From the NCBI GenBank assembly GCA_903642225.1, contig CAHJWI010000003.1:62001-126000 (forward strand): a stretch of DNA of 64,000 bases. Reading direction: 5' to 3'. This stretch comes from Acidobacteriaceae bacterium (GTDB lineage: Bacteria > Acidobacteriota > Terriglobia > Terriglobales > Acidobacteriaceae). Under the pieces are notes generated by a model. That model did no database searches. It was not told the DNA's origin and worked only from the letters and a program-made list of their open reading frames with translations. A program made the translations under genes and the position numbers. Shown in pieces: positions 9,154-18,344 of the stretch; position 1 is the stretch's first letter, and every line of letters begins with the position of its first letter.

Positions 9154-11319
9154 CTATACCTGGCGTGCGAGCACAAGGGTGATGTCGTCCGGCTGTTCTC
9201 CGTCGCCAATCCACGCGTCAAGCGCACGCATCACCTCGGCAGAGATGACATCCAGCGGCTCTTCGAAGAACTCGCGCACGACGTCGATCAATCGGTCCTC
9301 ACCAAAGTCGCCAAAGTCGTTTTCCGGCTCTGTCACGCCATCGGAGTAAGCGATAAGGATGTCGCCACGACGCAGCAGCACCGATTCCTCCTCGTACAAC
9401 ATGTCATCCATGAGGCCGACTACCGTGCCGCCCCGGTCCAGACGCACGGTGTCTCCGCCTGCTCTGAGCACAAAGGGTGGCAGCTGCCCAGCGTTGGCAT
9501 ACGTCAGCTTCGACAACGCCTGATCGTAATGCGCCAGAAACAGGGTGGCGTATTTCTCCGGCGTCGTGGACCGGTACAGGTGGCGGTTCAGCAGACCCAG
9601 AATCTTGGATGGTGATTCAAACAACTCGCTGCACTCGGTCTCAGACTGATCGCCACCGGAAGACGGAGGCGGAGCCAGCAGTTCCTCGCTGGCGAAACGA
9701 TATGCGCGGACAGCCGAATGCAGAGTGGCCATGAGCAGCGCCGCAGAAATCCCCTTGCCGCTGATGTCTCCCAATGCGATACCAAGGCCTGTCGACTCCA
9801 TGCAGACCGAACCGTCAGTGCAGCGGTTCTCCTTTTCGAACAGTAAAAAGTCGTAGTAATCGCCGGAGACGGTGCGTGCCGGACGGCAGACCCCGTGCAG
9901 CTCAAGCGAAGGCATGCGGACATCACCGCGTGGGAAAAGGTTCGCCTGCACCTCCTGCGCAATGGTCAATTCACTTTCAATCCGTTCCTTCTCTTTTTGC
10001 TCCTCGATGAGTCGGCCCAACGATGAACTCATGCGATTGAACGAGCGGCTCAGATCTGCAAGCTGGTCATCCTGTTCCACGGCGATGCGGTGCTGCAGAT
10101 CTCCCTTGTCGATGGAGATTGTGGCGGCATACAAGTTCTCGACTGATTGGGTGATGGTTCTGCTAAGTCTGAGTCCGGCGTAAAGCGCCAGCCCTTCAAT
10201 GCCGGCAAACAAGAAGCACACAGCGAAAAAAGCAAGAGACACGGTATCAGTCGTCCGGCTGGTCAAGGCTGCCGCGAACAGCTGGTTATACAGCAGCGAC
10301 GGCCTTGATTCCACGTTCATCGGAATGCCGCGCAAGGTTCCCGTCTCCCAGTCGCGAACGGGAACCGTGGAGAAAAAGCGCACCCGCAGATCGAGAAAAT
10401 TGGCAGCTGGAGGCGGACTGCCTCCGCTAATGCGGGACTGCCGCAGGGCCGCGTTCGTCGTGATGCGAAGCGGCGTGTCGGCAGCGGACGGCTTGTCTTC
10501 AGGGCCGGTCTGGGTCTCCAAACCTGGCAGCAGATCCACACGGCCGAGGTTAGCCGCGACCAGCCCCAGCCGCTGTCGATTGAGCGGCACGCTTGAGATC
10601 AGCGTTAGGATGTGGTCCGCGGGCAGACGCACGCGATCAGTCACGACCAGGTACAGCAACGAGCCGTCCAGCACGATGGTCCTGAAACTGCCCAGCTGGC
10701 CCGTCGCAAGCCAGTGCTCAAAACCCAGCGGTGTTCGCCGGTGACCAATCATGCCCAGCACGTCCACCGGTTGGGTGTCGCGGAACATGGCCATTTGCAG
10801 ACCTGGCGGACCGTTGGCTGATAAGCGCTCTTCCACCTCCTGCATGCGCATAAGTGGTGGCACATCGCCATTGGGCATCAGGTCGACGGCGTGGCGCATC
10901 ACAGACCGGTTGTCCTGGGCAATGCTGCTGAGCTGTTCTTCAAGCCGTGCAGTGGCCAGATGGATGGCAAACTGGCCTGCAGCCGTGTACGCCGCTGCAA
11001 ACACGAGAAGAAAGAAGAGGACGACTGGCGCAAGGCCGATGAGCAGATAGGTGAGAACAAGCTTATTGCGCAGACGCCACAGTAGCCCTCGCTGAGCCAG
11101 CTTGTACACCTGCGTGCACGTAGCAACCAACAGTGCAGCGAAGACCAGCCAGCGCAGCCCACCAAAGAATGATCCAACTGCACCGGAAAACGTGGACACG
11201 GCGAAACACATCAGCGTGACAAGGGCCAGCAGACGAAGATACGGCGGTACCGGAACACGCATCATGCGGTCAGCGCGCTGCGGCAGGAGGTCCGGCCGGC
11301 TGTTCATCGTGAATGCCAT
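9154..11319 (-). CDS. Membrane HAMP-SpoIIE (PP2C-type) serine phosphatase
   Basis: A 721-aa signalling phosphatase of the RsbU/SpoIIE type, likely acting on an anti-anti-sigma factor or similar partner. Order: two to three N-terminal membrane helices (about 25-120), an extracytoplasmic sensor region (about 125-345), another membrane helix (about 350-375), a HAMP linker (SRTITQSVENLY...GDLQHRI), a short coiled coil with EQKEKERIESELTIAQEVQ, and a PP2C-like domain with SGDYYDF, LGDISGKGISAALLMA, and YSDGVTEPEN near the end. Its ATG overlaps the stop of the YihY-family gene (TGATG), so translation is probably coupled. It is the last gene of a minus-strand operon. Confidence 0.9.
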   Translation of the reverse strand: MAFTMNSRPDLLPQRADRMMRVPVPPYLRLLALVTLMCFAVSTFSGAVGSFFGGLRWLVFAALLVATCTQVYKLAQRGLLWRLRNKLVLTYLLIGLAPVVLFFLLVFAAAYTAAGQFAIHLATARLEEQLSSIAQDNRSVMRHAVDLMPNGDVPPLMRMQEVEERLSANGPPGLQMAMFRDTQPVDVLGMIGHRRTPLGFEHWLATGQLGSFRTIVLDGSLLYLVVTDRVRLPADHILTLISSVPLNRQRLGLVAANLGRVDLLPGLETQTGPEDKPSAADTPLRITTNAALRQSRISGGSPPPAANFLDLRVRFFSTVPVRDWETGTLRGIPMNVESRPSLLYNQLFAAALTSRTTDTVSLAFFAVCFLFAGIEGLALYAGLRLSRTITQSVENLYAATISIDKGDLQHRIAVEQDDQLADLSRSFNRMSSSLGRLIEEQKEKERIESELTIAQEVQANLFPRGDVRMPSLELHGVCRPARTVSGDYYDFLLFEKENRCTDGSVCMESTGLGIALGDISGKGISAALLMATLHSAVRAYRFASEELLAPPPSSGGDQSETECSELFESPSKILGLLNRHLYRSTTPEKYATLFLAHYDQALSKLTYANAGQLPPFVLRAGGDTVRLDRGGTVVGLMDDMLYEEESVLLRRGDILIAYSDGVTEPENDFGDFGEDRLIDVVREFFEEPLDVISAEVMRALDAWIGDGEQPDDITLVLARQV

Positions 11320-12296
11320 CAGGTTTCACGCTCCGCCGCCAACAGTCGCAAAGCGTGTCGGGTGGCTGAAAAGTGCGCACCGGCCAGCAGAATTAGGCCC
11401 GAGAGAAACGCCCACATCATCAGGCCCACTGAAATATAAAACGGACCATACACCCGTTGGAAATCAAGCACCGGCAGCATGGCGATGTACAGGTGTTTCG
11501 CCACCTCCCACAGCATGCCGGTCACGATTGCCGTGGGCAAAACCGCGAGAGCAGGAATTCGGCGGTTGGGCAGAACCCAGTAGATAAGAAAAAACATCGC
11601 CATGCTGCTCAAGCCGGCTAGTACGCTCAGGAAGAAACGCGAGGTAAGCGAGAACGCCAGGTTGTCGACATGGCCAAAGAACACAAAGCCAAGCACCGCC
11701 TGCTGCCCGGCAGAAAGCGCCACGGAGACCATGGCAAGCACACCCACGGCAAGAGCAAGGCCAAGCGACACAAGCTGGTTGTGCAGGTAGCTGCGGTTCT
11801 TTGGTGCATGCCAGACCTTGTTAAGCGCGACCTCAAGCGGCAGAAATACACCTGTACTGCTAATGAGCAGCATTGCAACCGAGAAGATCTGTGCGCCCTT
11901 CTTTGGATGGGCCAGCAGTGCCATGTTGCGCATGACGAAGTCCTGGCCAGTGGGCAGAAAGCTGTGCATCAGCTGACCCACGACGTTGGTCATGTTGCTG
12001 CTGTGAAATACCTGCTGCGACAGCGTCAGCAACAAAACGATGAACGGAAAGAGCGACAAGATGACATTCGCGGCGACGGAAAAGGCGTAGGTATGGACAT
12101 CTGTCTGTGCAAGATACCGGCCCAGCGCACAAAACTGCGCCCATGTACCCTGCACCGGTTGCGGCCACTGCTCCGGCGCAGACTCGGTCACGCGCTCCGC
12201 AACGTCTGGCGAGCCGCCCTGGGTTTCGTCGGGGGTAGATCGTGCGGGTTGCAGAATCGACGGCATCACTTGCGAAAACGCACTCACTTTGGTCAA
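11319..12296 (-). CDS. YihY/BrkB-family (UPF0761) inner-membrane protein
   Basis: A 325-aa multi-pass membrane protein of the YihY/virulence factor BrkB family, function not established. The first 50 or so residues are polar. They are followed by about six hydrophobic helices, among them FSVAANVILSLFPFIVLLLTL, MLLISSTGVFLPLEVALNKVW (typical of the family) and GLMMWAFLSGLILLAGAHF at the end. The start ATG overlaps the queG stop by 4 bases and its stop overlaps the phosphatase start, so the three genes form a coupled string. Confidence 0.88.
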   Translation of the reverse strand: MTKVSAFSQVMPSILQPARSTPDETQGGSPDVAERVTESAPEQWPQPVQGTWAQFCALGRYLAQTDVHTYAFSVAANVILSLFPFIVLLLTLSQQVFHSSNMTNVVGQLMHSFLPTGQDFVMRNMALLAHPKKGAQIFSVAMLLISSTGVFLPLEVALNKVWHAPKNRSYLHNQLVSLGLALAVGVLAMVSVALSAGQQAVLGFVFFGHVDNLAFSLTSRFFLSVLAGLSSMAMFFLIYWVLPNRRIPALAVLPTAIVTGMLWEVAKHLYIAMLPVLDFQRVYGPFYISVGLMMWAFLSGLILLAGAHFSATRHALRLLAAERET

Positions 12297-13519
12297 CCCG
12301 ATGCTAGCAGAGGGTTGCGCACGATCGCAGTGTCTCCGGCTTGCACGTCATCCAGCCTCGACAGGGCCCATGTGGCAGCCTCGCTCAACATGGAGTCGTC
12401 TCCCATCGACCACACCTGCAGCCGCTCTCGATGTTCGCTGTTGCCGCTGTTTCCCATGGCGATGGCTACATTGCGCTGCAGCCGTCTGCGGCCGGTGCGT
12501 TCCAGTGGTGACCCCTTGAAGACCTGATTGAACTGCGGCCCCTCCATGGCCGCAAGCCAGTCCAGCGAGGGATTGACCAGCTCCGGCCGCATCTGCATAG
12601 CCGCATCCCGTGCGATCGGCGCGCGGCTGTTCCACGGACAAACATCCTGGCAAATGTCACAACCAAATACCTGCCGTCCCATGTGCTCCCGCAGTTGCTC
12701 CGGCACGCTGCCCTTCTTCTCAATCGTTAGGTACGCAATGCAGCGAGATGCGTCCATCTGCCGCGGTGCCACTAGCGCATCGGTGGGGCACGCGTCGATG
12801 CAACGCGTACACGAGCCGCAACGGTCTGCTGCGGGAGACAGGACAGCGCCGACTTCCACTGGCAGCGAGGTCAGTATGGTGCCGAGCAGCATCCACGATC
12901 CAAGCGCCTGATCCAGGACGCATGTGTTCTTGCCGATCCAGCCGATGCCCGCAAGCTGCGCCAGGTGGCGCTCCACTAGCGGGCCTGTATCCACGTAGCA
13001 GCGCGTCTGGATGGATTCGCCGCAGCGACCACGTAGGGCCGCCTCCACCTTCTGCAATCCCGCAAGCATCACATCGTGATAATCCGTCGCATGCAGAATG
13101 GCAGGCTCGCCCATGGCAGACTCGGAACTGGCCGCGCCGCTCCATGCGTAGCGTGCGATCCATCCCGCTCCGTCCGGAGCCGGATCTGTGGAAAAAGGCG
13201 CCGGTGCGTTATAAACCTTTGCGCATAGAACTATCGAACGCACCCAAGGCACGGCTCGGTGCAGGCTTGACCGGACCAGCTCGCCGGTTGCGTCGGTACG
13301 GGTGAGCCATGCCATTTCGCCGGCTCGGCCCTGTGCCACCCATTCCGCAAAACGCGCCTGCTGGCGAGTGTCCTCTGCCGAACCCGGCTCCGGTGCTGAC
13401 GCCACGCCAAGCTTGTCGAATCCGGCGGCCAGTGCGACGGTCTGGAGATCAGCCCTGTCCTGTAACGTAAGACAGCGTTCACGTGGCGCAACACATGGGG
13501 TGGAGTTCAGTTCCGTCAT
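12293..13519 (-). CDS. queG: Epoxyqueuosine reductase QueG
   Basis: QueG performs the last step of queuosine synthesis in tRNA, reducing epoxyqueuosine with cobalamin and two [4Fe-4S] clusters in the cytoplasm. Seen here: the N-terminal reductase-like region, the diagnostic TGPLVERHLAQLAGIGWIGKN stretch, the first cluster motif CGSCTRCIDACP, and the second CDICQDVCPW. At 408 aa it is slightly longer than usual, with a polar N-terminal extension of about 20 residues. The ATG sits in a TAATG overlap with the GH20 stop; downstream it overlaps the yihY-like gene. The other queuosine genes are not in this window. Confidence 0.95.
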   Translation of the reverse strand: MTELNSTPCVAPRERCLTLQDRADLQTVALAAGFDKLGVASAPEPGSAEDTRQQARFAEWVAQGRAGEMAWLTRTDATGELVRSSLHRAVPWVRSIVLCAKVYNAPAPFSTDPAPDGAGWIARYAWSGAASSESAMGEPAILHATDYHDVMLAGLQKVEAALRGRCGESIQTRCYVDTGPLVERHLAQLAGIGWIGKNTCVLDQALGSWMLLGTILTSLPVEVGAVLSPAADRCGSCTRCIDACPTDALVAPRQMDASRCIAYLTIEKKGSVPEQLREHMGRQVFGCDICQDVCPWNSRAPIARDAAMQMRPELVNPSLDWLAAMEGPQFNQVFKGSPLERTGRRRLQRNVAIAMGNSGNSEHRERLQVWSMGDDSMLSEAATWALSRLDDVQAGDTAIVRNPLLASG

Positions 13520-15567
13520 TAGTGAGTAGCGTTCACCAGGGTCAGCAGTGGCGCACTCAAGATGTATCGCACACTCTGCGATGGCCGCTTCGCTTCGTCA
13601 ATGGTTGCCAACGCCATTACCTTCCATCCTGCGGGTGCCTCTCCACTCTGCAGGTACTGCAAAGCTTCCGTGCCGGTTTTGGTAAGCCGCGACAGCAGAT
13701 CGATGCGTGGCAGCATGGGAGTCAGGCGTGGGTTGGTCACCGCGATTCCTCGAGCCTCGGGTACAGCTTCGGCGATGTCGGCAAAGAAACTTCGCAGTTC
13801 CTCACGTGCGTCCCTGCCTTCTTCTTTTCTTCCTTTGGGGTCGCCGGCCACAATCGCCGCAGCAATTTCAAGCGCATGCTTTGCCGGCGGGTCAGGCCGC
13901 ACCGCGTCAACAAAGTTCGTCAGCGGCGTTAGCTGCGACGTGCGCTGCTGATTATACCGCTCGCCAAAGCTCACCGGCTCAAACGCCTGCGCAACGGTTT
14001 GCAGCGGACCGATCTCCTCGCTCCCTGCAAGCGACCGCAGCATCGCATCGCCATTCGACAGATGATGCAGACCAAGAGCTTCCAATTCCACCGATACAGG
14101 TGCTAGGCGTTGGTACATGCTGTCTATATCACGGACGTTCTGTGCGGACCAGAATCGTTCTGCGATTGCAGCGGTCCGTGGCCAGATCCTTGAATCGATA
14201 GTGCGCGAGTCCAACTGCTCCGCCCACATGGTCACCTCGCCACCCAAGATAAGCTTTTGCTGCGCCGCATTCAGCGTCGTCTCTGCCGGCACTGGATCGG
14301 CTAGATACATTTGCCCGGCCGGCTTCATTGCATCCAGGTAGTAGGGCGCGCTCAGAACACCCTGATAGCCCTGCTGTGCACCCTTGGCCAGCGATGCCTC
14401 GCCACGCCACGATTGCACCACCACATCCTTGGGCAGCGCCGGGTTCAGGATCTCGTCCCACCCCACCATGCGCCGATCGAGCTTGGTCAAAATCGCAAGC
14501 ACGCGCTGGTTGAAATACGCTTGCAGCGCGTCGTTGTCCTTCATCTGATGCGCTGCCTTGAACGCCAGGATGCGCTCATTTGTCTTCCAGTCCGGTGCCG
14601 GGGTTTCATCGCCACCAATGTGCATGTAGCGATCCGGGAACAGCGTCGTCATTTCCTGCAGAAAGCTGTTGATGAATGTGTACGTCTCCTCCCGCGTGGG
14701 GTCCAGCGACACATCGCTGATACCAAACTCCCGGCGGATTCCCCGTGGCAGCGTCTCACTCGCCAACTCCGGGTAAGCCACCAGCCAGGCAGAGGAGTGG
14801 CCCGGCATCTCAAACTCAGGCACAACCCGAATGCCACGATCGCGTGCGTATCGCACCAGCTCCCGCGCCTCCTCCTGGGTGTAAAACAGACCGTCTGAAC
14901 CAGCACCGGTCAGCTTCGGATGGAGCTTGCTCTCTATGCGGAACCCCTGGTCGTCGATCAGGTGCCAATGGAAGACATTCAGCTTCACGGCAGCCATGCC
15001 GTCAATGTTGCGCTTCAAGACATCCAGCGGCTCAAAGTGCCGGCTGCAATCGATCATCAGACCACGCCACGGAAAGCGAGGCGTATCCTTCACCGTCAAC
15101 GCAGGCACGACGTACCCACTTCCCTGCGCCTGTACAAGCTGGATCAGCGTCTCCAGGCCGTGAAGTGCTCCAGCCGTTGTCGCCGCCGACACATGAATGA
15201 AAGATGACGTGACGGTCAACGTGTAAGACTCATCCTCGTCCACACCCTGGACCGGGGCTCCATCCTTTTCCGCCGAAACCACCACGGAAGCATCGGTATT
15301 CGCAGCAATCTGTCGCGGCAGGGGTATGCCGGTTTTATCCTCAAGCCTCTTCGTCGCACGAAGCACGCCACGCTCCAGCCGCTCTGAAGACGATCTGCCC
15401 GCAATAGCCACGGTGAGCCCTGCACCCAGGCGAAAAACACCCTTGCCCGCCACCACGGATGAAGGCGTCGGCATTACCATGTCCACCGCTGGTCCGGTCT
15501 CCGCATGCGCTGACAGGCAACACGCGAGCACTGCCCCCTGTAACAAACTCCATTGCTTCCGCTTCAC
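13519..15567 (-). CDS. Beta-N-acetylhexosaminidase (GH20), exported
   Basis: A secreted glycoside hydrolase family 20 enzyme that removes terminal N-acetylglucosamine or N-acetylgalactosamine by substrate-assisted catalysis. Domains: signal peptide (MKRKQWSLLQGAVLACCLSAHA if the GTG is read as Met), a GH20b-type N-terminal domain to about residue 150, then the TIM barrel with DCSRHF, the HWHLIDDQGFR loop and the catalytic Asp-Glu pair in MHIGGDETPAP. The start is the GTG at 15567, with GGAGG eight bases upstream; the frame opens further up but without a signal sequence. A C-terminal domain of about 150 aa follows the barrel. It is the first of four overlapping minus-strand genes and could supply chitin or peptidoglycan amino sugars. 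Confidence 0.93.
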   Translation of the reverse strand: MKRKQWSLLQGAVLACCLSAHAETGPAVDMVMPTPSSVVAGKGVFRLGAGLTVAIAGRSSSERLERGVLRATKRLEDKTGIPLPRQIAANTDASVVVSAEKDGAPVQGVDEDESYTLTVTSSFIHVSAATTAGALHGLETLIQLVQAQGSGYVVPALTVKDTPRFPWRGLMIDCSRHFEPLDVLKRNIDGMAAVKLNVFHWHLIDDQGFRIESKLHPKLTGAGSDGLFYTQEEARELVRYARDRGIRVVPEFEMPGHSSAWLVAYPELASETLPRGIRREFGISDVSLDPTREETYTFINSFLQEMTTLFPDRYMHIGGDETPAPDWKTNERILAFKAAHQMKDNDALQAYFNQRVLAILTKLDRRMVGWDEILNPALPKDVVVQSWRGEASLAKGAQQGYQGVLSAPYYLDAMKPAGQMYLADPVPAETTLNAAQQKLILGGEVTMWAEQLDSRTIDSRIWPRTAAIAERFWSAQNVRDIDSMYQRLAPVSVELEALGLHHLSNGDAMLRSLAGSEEIGPLQTVAQAFEPVSFGERYNQQRTSQLTPLTNFVDAVRPDPPAKHALEIAAAIVAGDPKGRKEEGRDAREELRSFFADIAEAVPEARGIAVTNPRLTPMLPRIDLLSRLTKTGTEALQYLQSGEAPAGWKVMALATIDEAKRPSQSVRYILSAPLLTLVNATH

Positions 15568-15698
15568 GTGCCAGCCTCCGGCACTTGGCTTCGCGCCAAA
15601 CACCCAAGCCATCATTCCACAGGCGCGCGCTGGGCTGCATCTCGCGCGCGCAAAGCCACCACGATGCGTCCAGCTCCTCCCTCCAGAGAAGCACACGC

Positions 15699-16895
15699 CT
15701 ACTGAGTTGGCCTACCGCTGACCACGGCACTGGCAGGCGTTTGTGTGACCTTCTTCCAATCCTGCACCTGGTGGGCGCTCCTACCTTCCTGGGCCAGGCG
15801 GATCCTGTTGTACCCGGCAAGCGCCTTCTCCGCCTCTGCTGTGCGATGCAGTTTGCGATCCACCCGTGACAGCTCATAGAAGGACCGCTTGCCAATCTCT
15901 CCTTCCGGGTCGGCGGCTGCGCTCTGTTCAAACCAGGTTGCAGACTCTTCATCCCGACCAGTAAGCGCCAGGCCGCGGCCCAGGTAGTACTCTGCCACCG
16001 GCGAACCCGGATAGACCGCCACCATCTGCTTCAGCAGCCGTACACCGTTGTCTCCGTTACCCAGTTCCACCTCAACGCTTCCCAGGTTATAGAGCGCAAT
16101 CGGGTTTGCCGGCGCCAGCTCAAGTTCCTTCTGAAAGGCGGCACGTGCGCCGTCCATTTGGCTGCTTGCCCTGTATTCATCGCCCAGCGCCTCATAGAGG
16201 TCCGGGTTGTTCGCCTGCTGCTGCAGTGCGGCCCTGTATTCCGTAATCGCATCAGCATGCTTCCCCTCGTCCGCATACAGCTGCGCCTGCACGCGATGAA
16301 CATGCCAGCTGTTTGGGTCCAGGCGAGCCATCCGTGCATAGCTGTCATGTGCCACCTGGTTGTGCGCCCTGCCTCTCAGCTCAAGCAGGTTGAGGTCGTC
16401 GGGGGTCAACTCCGCGGCCTTGTCGAAGGACACAACCGCGAGCTCCGGACGGCCAGAGGCCATATCCACGTTACCCAGCCACATCCAGGCCTCAGCACTG
16501 CCCGGCGCTTGCGCAGTCGCCTGCTGCAGAGCCGTTCGGGCGTCTGCAGGATGGTTCGCTTGAAAAAGAAAAATACCAAGATAAAGGTTTGCACTGGGCT
16601 GCACGGACATCAGCGCCAGCGATTGCCGCAGGGTGTCGATCGCCTCGTCCAGCTTGCCTTCACGTCCCAGCACCAGGGCCAGGTCGACGTATGCTTCCGG
16701 CAGCTTTGGCTCCAGCCGTACAGCTTCGCGGAAAGCGTGCTCTGCGGCCAGGGGCTGCCCGCTGCGCATGGCGGCCGCTCCCTGCTGAAATAGCTGCTGC
16801 ACCTGTGCTGACTGCGCCGTGCTGCTGCTACTGGCAGCAGCTAGTGCAAGAACGCAAAGAGCAGAAAGGGCGGCACGCTTCACGTGGAAGAGCAT
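15699..16895 (-). CDS. Exported tetratricopeptide-repeat protein
   Basis: A protein of about 398 aa with a signal peptide (MLFHVKRAALSALCVLALAA, cleavage probably after the STAQS region) followed by about ten TPR helices pairs, seen as recurring A-x-P and Y/L-x-LG patterns such as PEAYVDLALVLGREGKLDEA and NPIALYNLGSVEVELGNGDNG. TPR arrays are protein-protein scaffolds; the partner is unknown. The frame opens at a TTG at 16931, but ATG 16895 puts the signal peptide at the terminus. It lies 131 bases upstream of the GH20 gene on the same strand and may head that operon, and it is divergent from another TPR gene. Confidence 0.82.
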   Translation of the reverse strand: MLFHVKRAALSALCVLALAAASSSSTAQSAQVQQLFQQGAAAMRSGQPLAAEHAFREAVRLEPKLPEAYVDLALVLGREGKLDEAIDTLRQSLALMSVQPSANLYLGIFLFQANHPADARTALQQATAQAPGSAEAWMWLGNVDMASGRPELAVVSFDKAAELTPDDLNLLELRGRAHNQVAHDSYARMARLDPNSWHVHRVQAQLYADEGKHADAITEYRAALQQQANNPDLYEALGDEYRASSQMDGARAAFQKELELAPANPIALYNLGSVEVELGNGDNGVRLLKQMVAVYPGSPVAEYYLGRGLALTGRDEESATWFEQSAAADPEGEIGKRSFYELSRVDRKLHRTAEAEKALAGYNRIRLAQEGRSAHQVQDWKKVTQTPASAVVSGRPTQ

Positions 16896-16970
16896 GCCGA
16901 AACCATATTCGCTTGGGTGAGCCCTGAGCAAGGTGACCCTTCGCAGCAGGTGCGTCGATAACGGAACGTG

Positions 16971-17000
16971 TTGCTGACGGAAGATGCGCGCTCATACAAT
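16971..17000 (+). promoter_or_regulatory. Sigma70-like promoter for the TPR gene at 17025
   Basis: TTGCTG at 16971-16976 and TACAAT at 16995-17000 are separated by 18 bases. Transcription would begin near 17007, which excludes translation starts further upstream in the open frame and supports the ATG at 17025. Inferred from consensus only. Confidence 0.45.
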
Positions 17001-17024
17001 CTGGGCGAAGGATGCGACAAAGAC

Positions 17025-18131
17025 ATGCAGTCCAGCAAAGAAGTCAATGGTCGAGGAGTTCTCCTCTTAAAGGAGACGGCAGCGGCCTCGGCCTCGCTTC
17101 GTTGTCGGTTGAGATGTTGCAACCTCTTCCTGTTTTTGCTTGCCTGCCTGTCGTTCTGCACGATGTCTGAGGCCCAGCAGAATGAATACAGCAAGGCCCA
17201 GCAGGCTTACGCCACCGGCCGATTTCGTGAAGCGGCAGACCTGTTCGGACGTGTAAGCGAAGCAGAAAACACGAACCCCGCCATACAACAGAGCGACGCA
17301 GAGCTAATGCAGGCGAGAAGCCTGATGCATACGGCAGAACAAGCACAGGCCGAAGCTGCCCTGCGTCACTATGCGCAGCGTCATCCGGCTTCGGCAACAG
17401 CCCTCTATCTGCTCGCGCGGCTGTTACAGACCCAAAACAAGCCTCGTGAGTCGCTTGCGGCACTGACCGATGCGGCACGGCTCGCACCTCCTGCCGCGGA
17501 AGATCTCAGGATTGCATCGTTGGATTATGTGTTGCTCAACGACTACGGGGACGCCCTGCAGTGGAGCAAGCGTGCGGTTGCGTCTGATCCAGCAAATGCA
17601 GAAGCCTGGTATGACCTGGCCCGCGTGCAAATGCATGACGGCCGCTACGAGGACGCGATCCAGGCCCTCCATCGTTCGCTTGCAGTGCGCCCGACGAGCG
17701 CGAAAGCTCTTGACAACCTGGGCGTCTGCCTGGAGAACCAGAACCGAAACGACGATGCCCTGGCCGCCTATGGGGATGCAGTACGCGCAACGGTCGGCGC
17801 AAACCGGCCGAGTGCCTTGCCGTTCCGCGACGAAGGCAAGCTGCTGGTGACGCGCAATGCATTTGCCCAGGCGGCCCCACTGCTCGTCCGTGCCACAGAA
17901 CTGGATGCGACGGACCCCTCCACCTTTGCCACACTGGCCACCGCCTACCTTGGTCTGCAACAAACAGCCGCTGCACGCACGGCCATGGAACGAGCCGTCA
18001 GCTTGGACCCAAAGAATCCCCGCCTGCATTACCAGATGGCGCGTATTTATCGCACCGTGGGCGAACAGGCGTTAGCGGAACGCGAGTTCAAACAGAGTGC
18101 AGCAATGTACGGCAACACCTCAGCCGAGTAA
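17025..18131 (+). CDS. Exported tetratricopeptide-repeat protein
   Basis: About 368 aa. An N-terminal basic region leads to a hydrophobic signal or anchor segment (CCNLFLFLLACLSFC) ending near SEAQQNEY, then TPR repeats throughout, for example NAEAWYDLARVQMHDGRYEDA and SAKALDNLGVCLENQNRNDDA. The frame opens at 16968, but the promoter-like boxes at 16971-17000 favour the ATG at 17025. It lies 213 bases upstream of the TonB receptor gene, which has its own strong promoter. In related bacteria exported TPR proteins often sit beside Oar-like receptors, so a role in polymer uptake is plausible but unproven. Confidence 0.8.
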   Translation: MQSSKEVNGRGVLLLKETAAASASLRCRLRCCNLFLFLLACLSFCTMSEAQQNEYSKAQQAYATGRFREAADLFGRVSEAENTNPAIQQSDAELMQARSLMHTAEQAQAEAALRHYAQRHPASATALYLLARLLQTQNKPRESLAALTDAARLAPPAAEDLRIASLDYVLLNDYGDALQWSKRAVASDPANAEAWYDLARVQMHDGRYEDAIQALHRSLAVRPTSAKALDNLGVCLENQNRNDDALAAYGDAVRATVGANRPSALPFRDEGKLLVTRNAFAQAAPLLVRATELDATDPSTFATLATAYLGLQQTAAARTAMERAVSLDPKNPRLHYQMARIYRTVGEQALAEREFKQSAAMYGNTSAE

Positions 18132-18170
18132 TCACGTAGTCAGCCCAACCCCATCGTTTGGAGGACCAAA

Positions 18171-18200
18171 TTGACAATCAATGAGAGGACTGACTATGAT
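18171..18200 (+). promoter_or_regulatory. Strong sigma70-type promoter of the TonB receptor gene
   Basis: A perfect TTGACA at 18171-18176 and TATGAT at 18195-18200 are separated by 18 bases, giving a start near 18207 and a leader of about 138 bases before the receptor ATG. It is the closest match to consensus that I found in the window. Confidence 0.7.
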
Positions 18201-18216
18201 TCGCTCGTTCAATTCA

Positions 18217-18230
18217 GTAAACGCTTTCAG
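18217..18230. promoter_or_regulatory. LacI-family-type operator (site 1, TonB receptor)
   Basis: GTAAACGCTTTCAG is centred on CG and resembles LacI/GalR-family operators, with one good half (TGAAAG on the minus strand) and one weaker half. It lies about +11 to +24 relative to the predicted start, a repression position. Thirteen of its 14 bases recur at 23260-23273 upstream of araA. Confidence 0.5.
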
Positions 18231-18344
18231 GGTTCAGCTCGATCACTTTAAACCCGCGGCAAAGTTCGTCAACACAAACAGGCAGGCTGGGCGGCCAACA
18301 CGGCCGACACCGGATCCACCAATATTTACTTCCTTGGAGGCACG

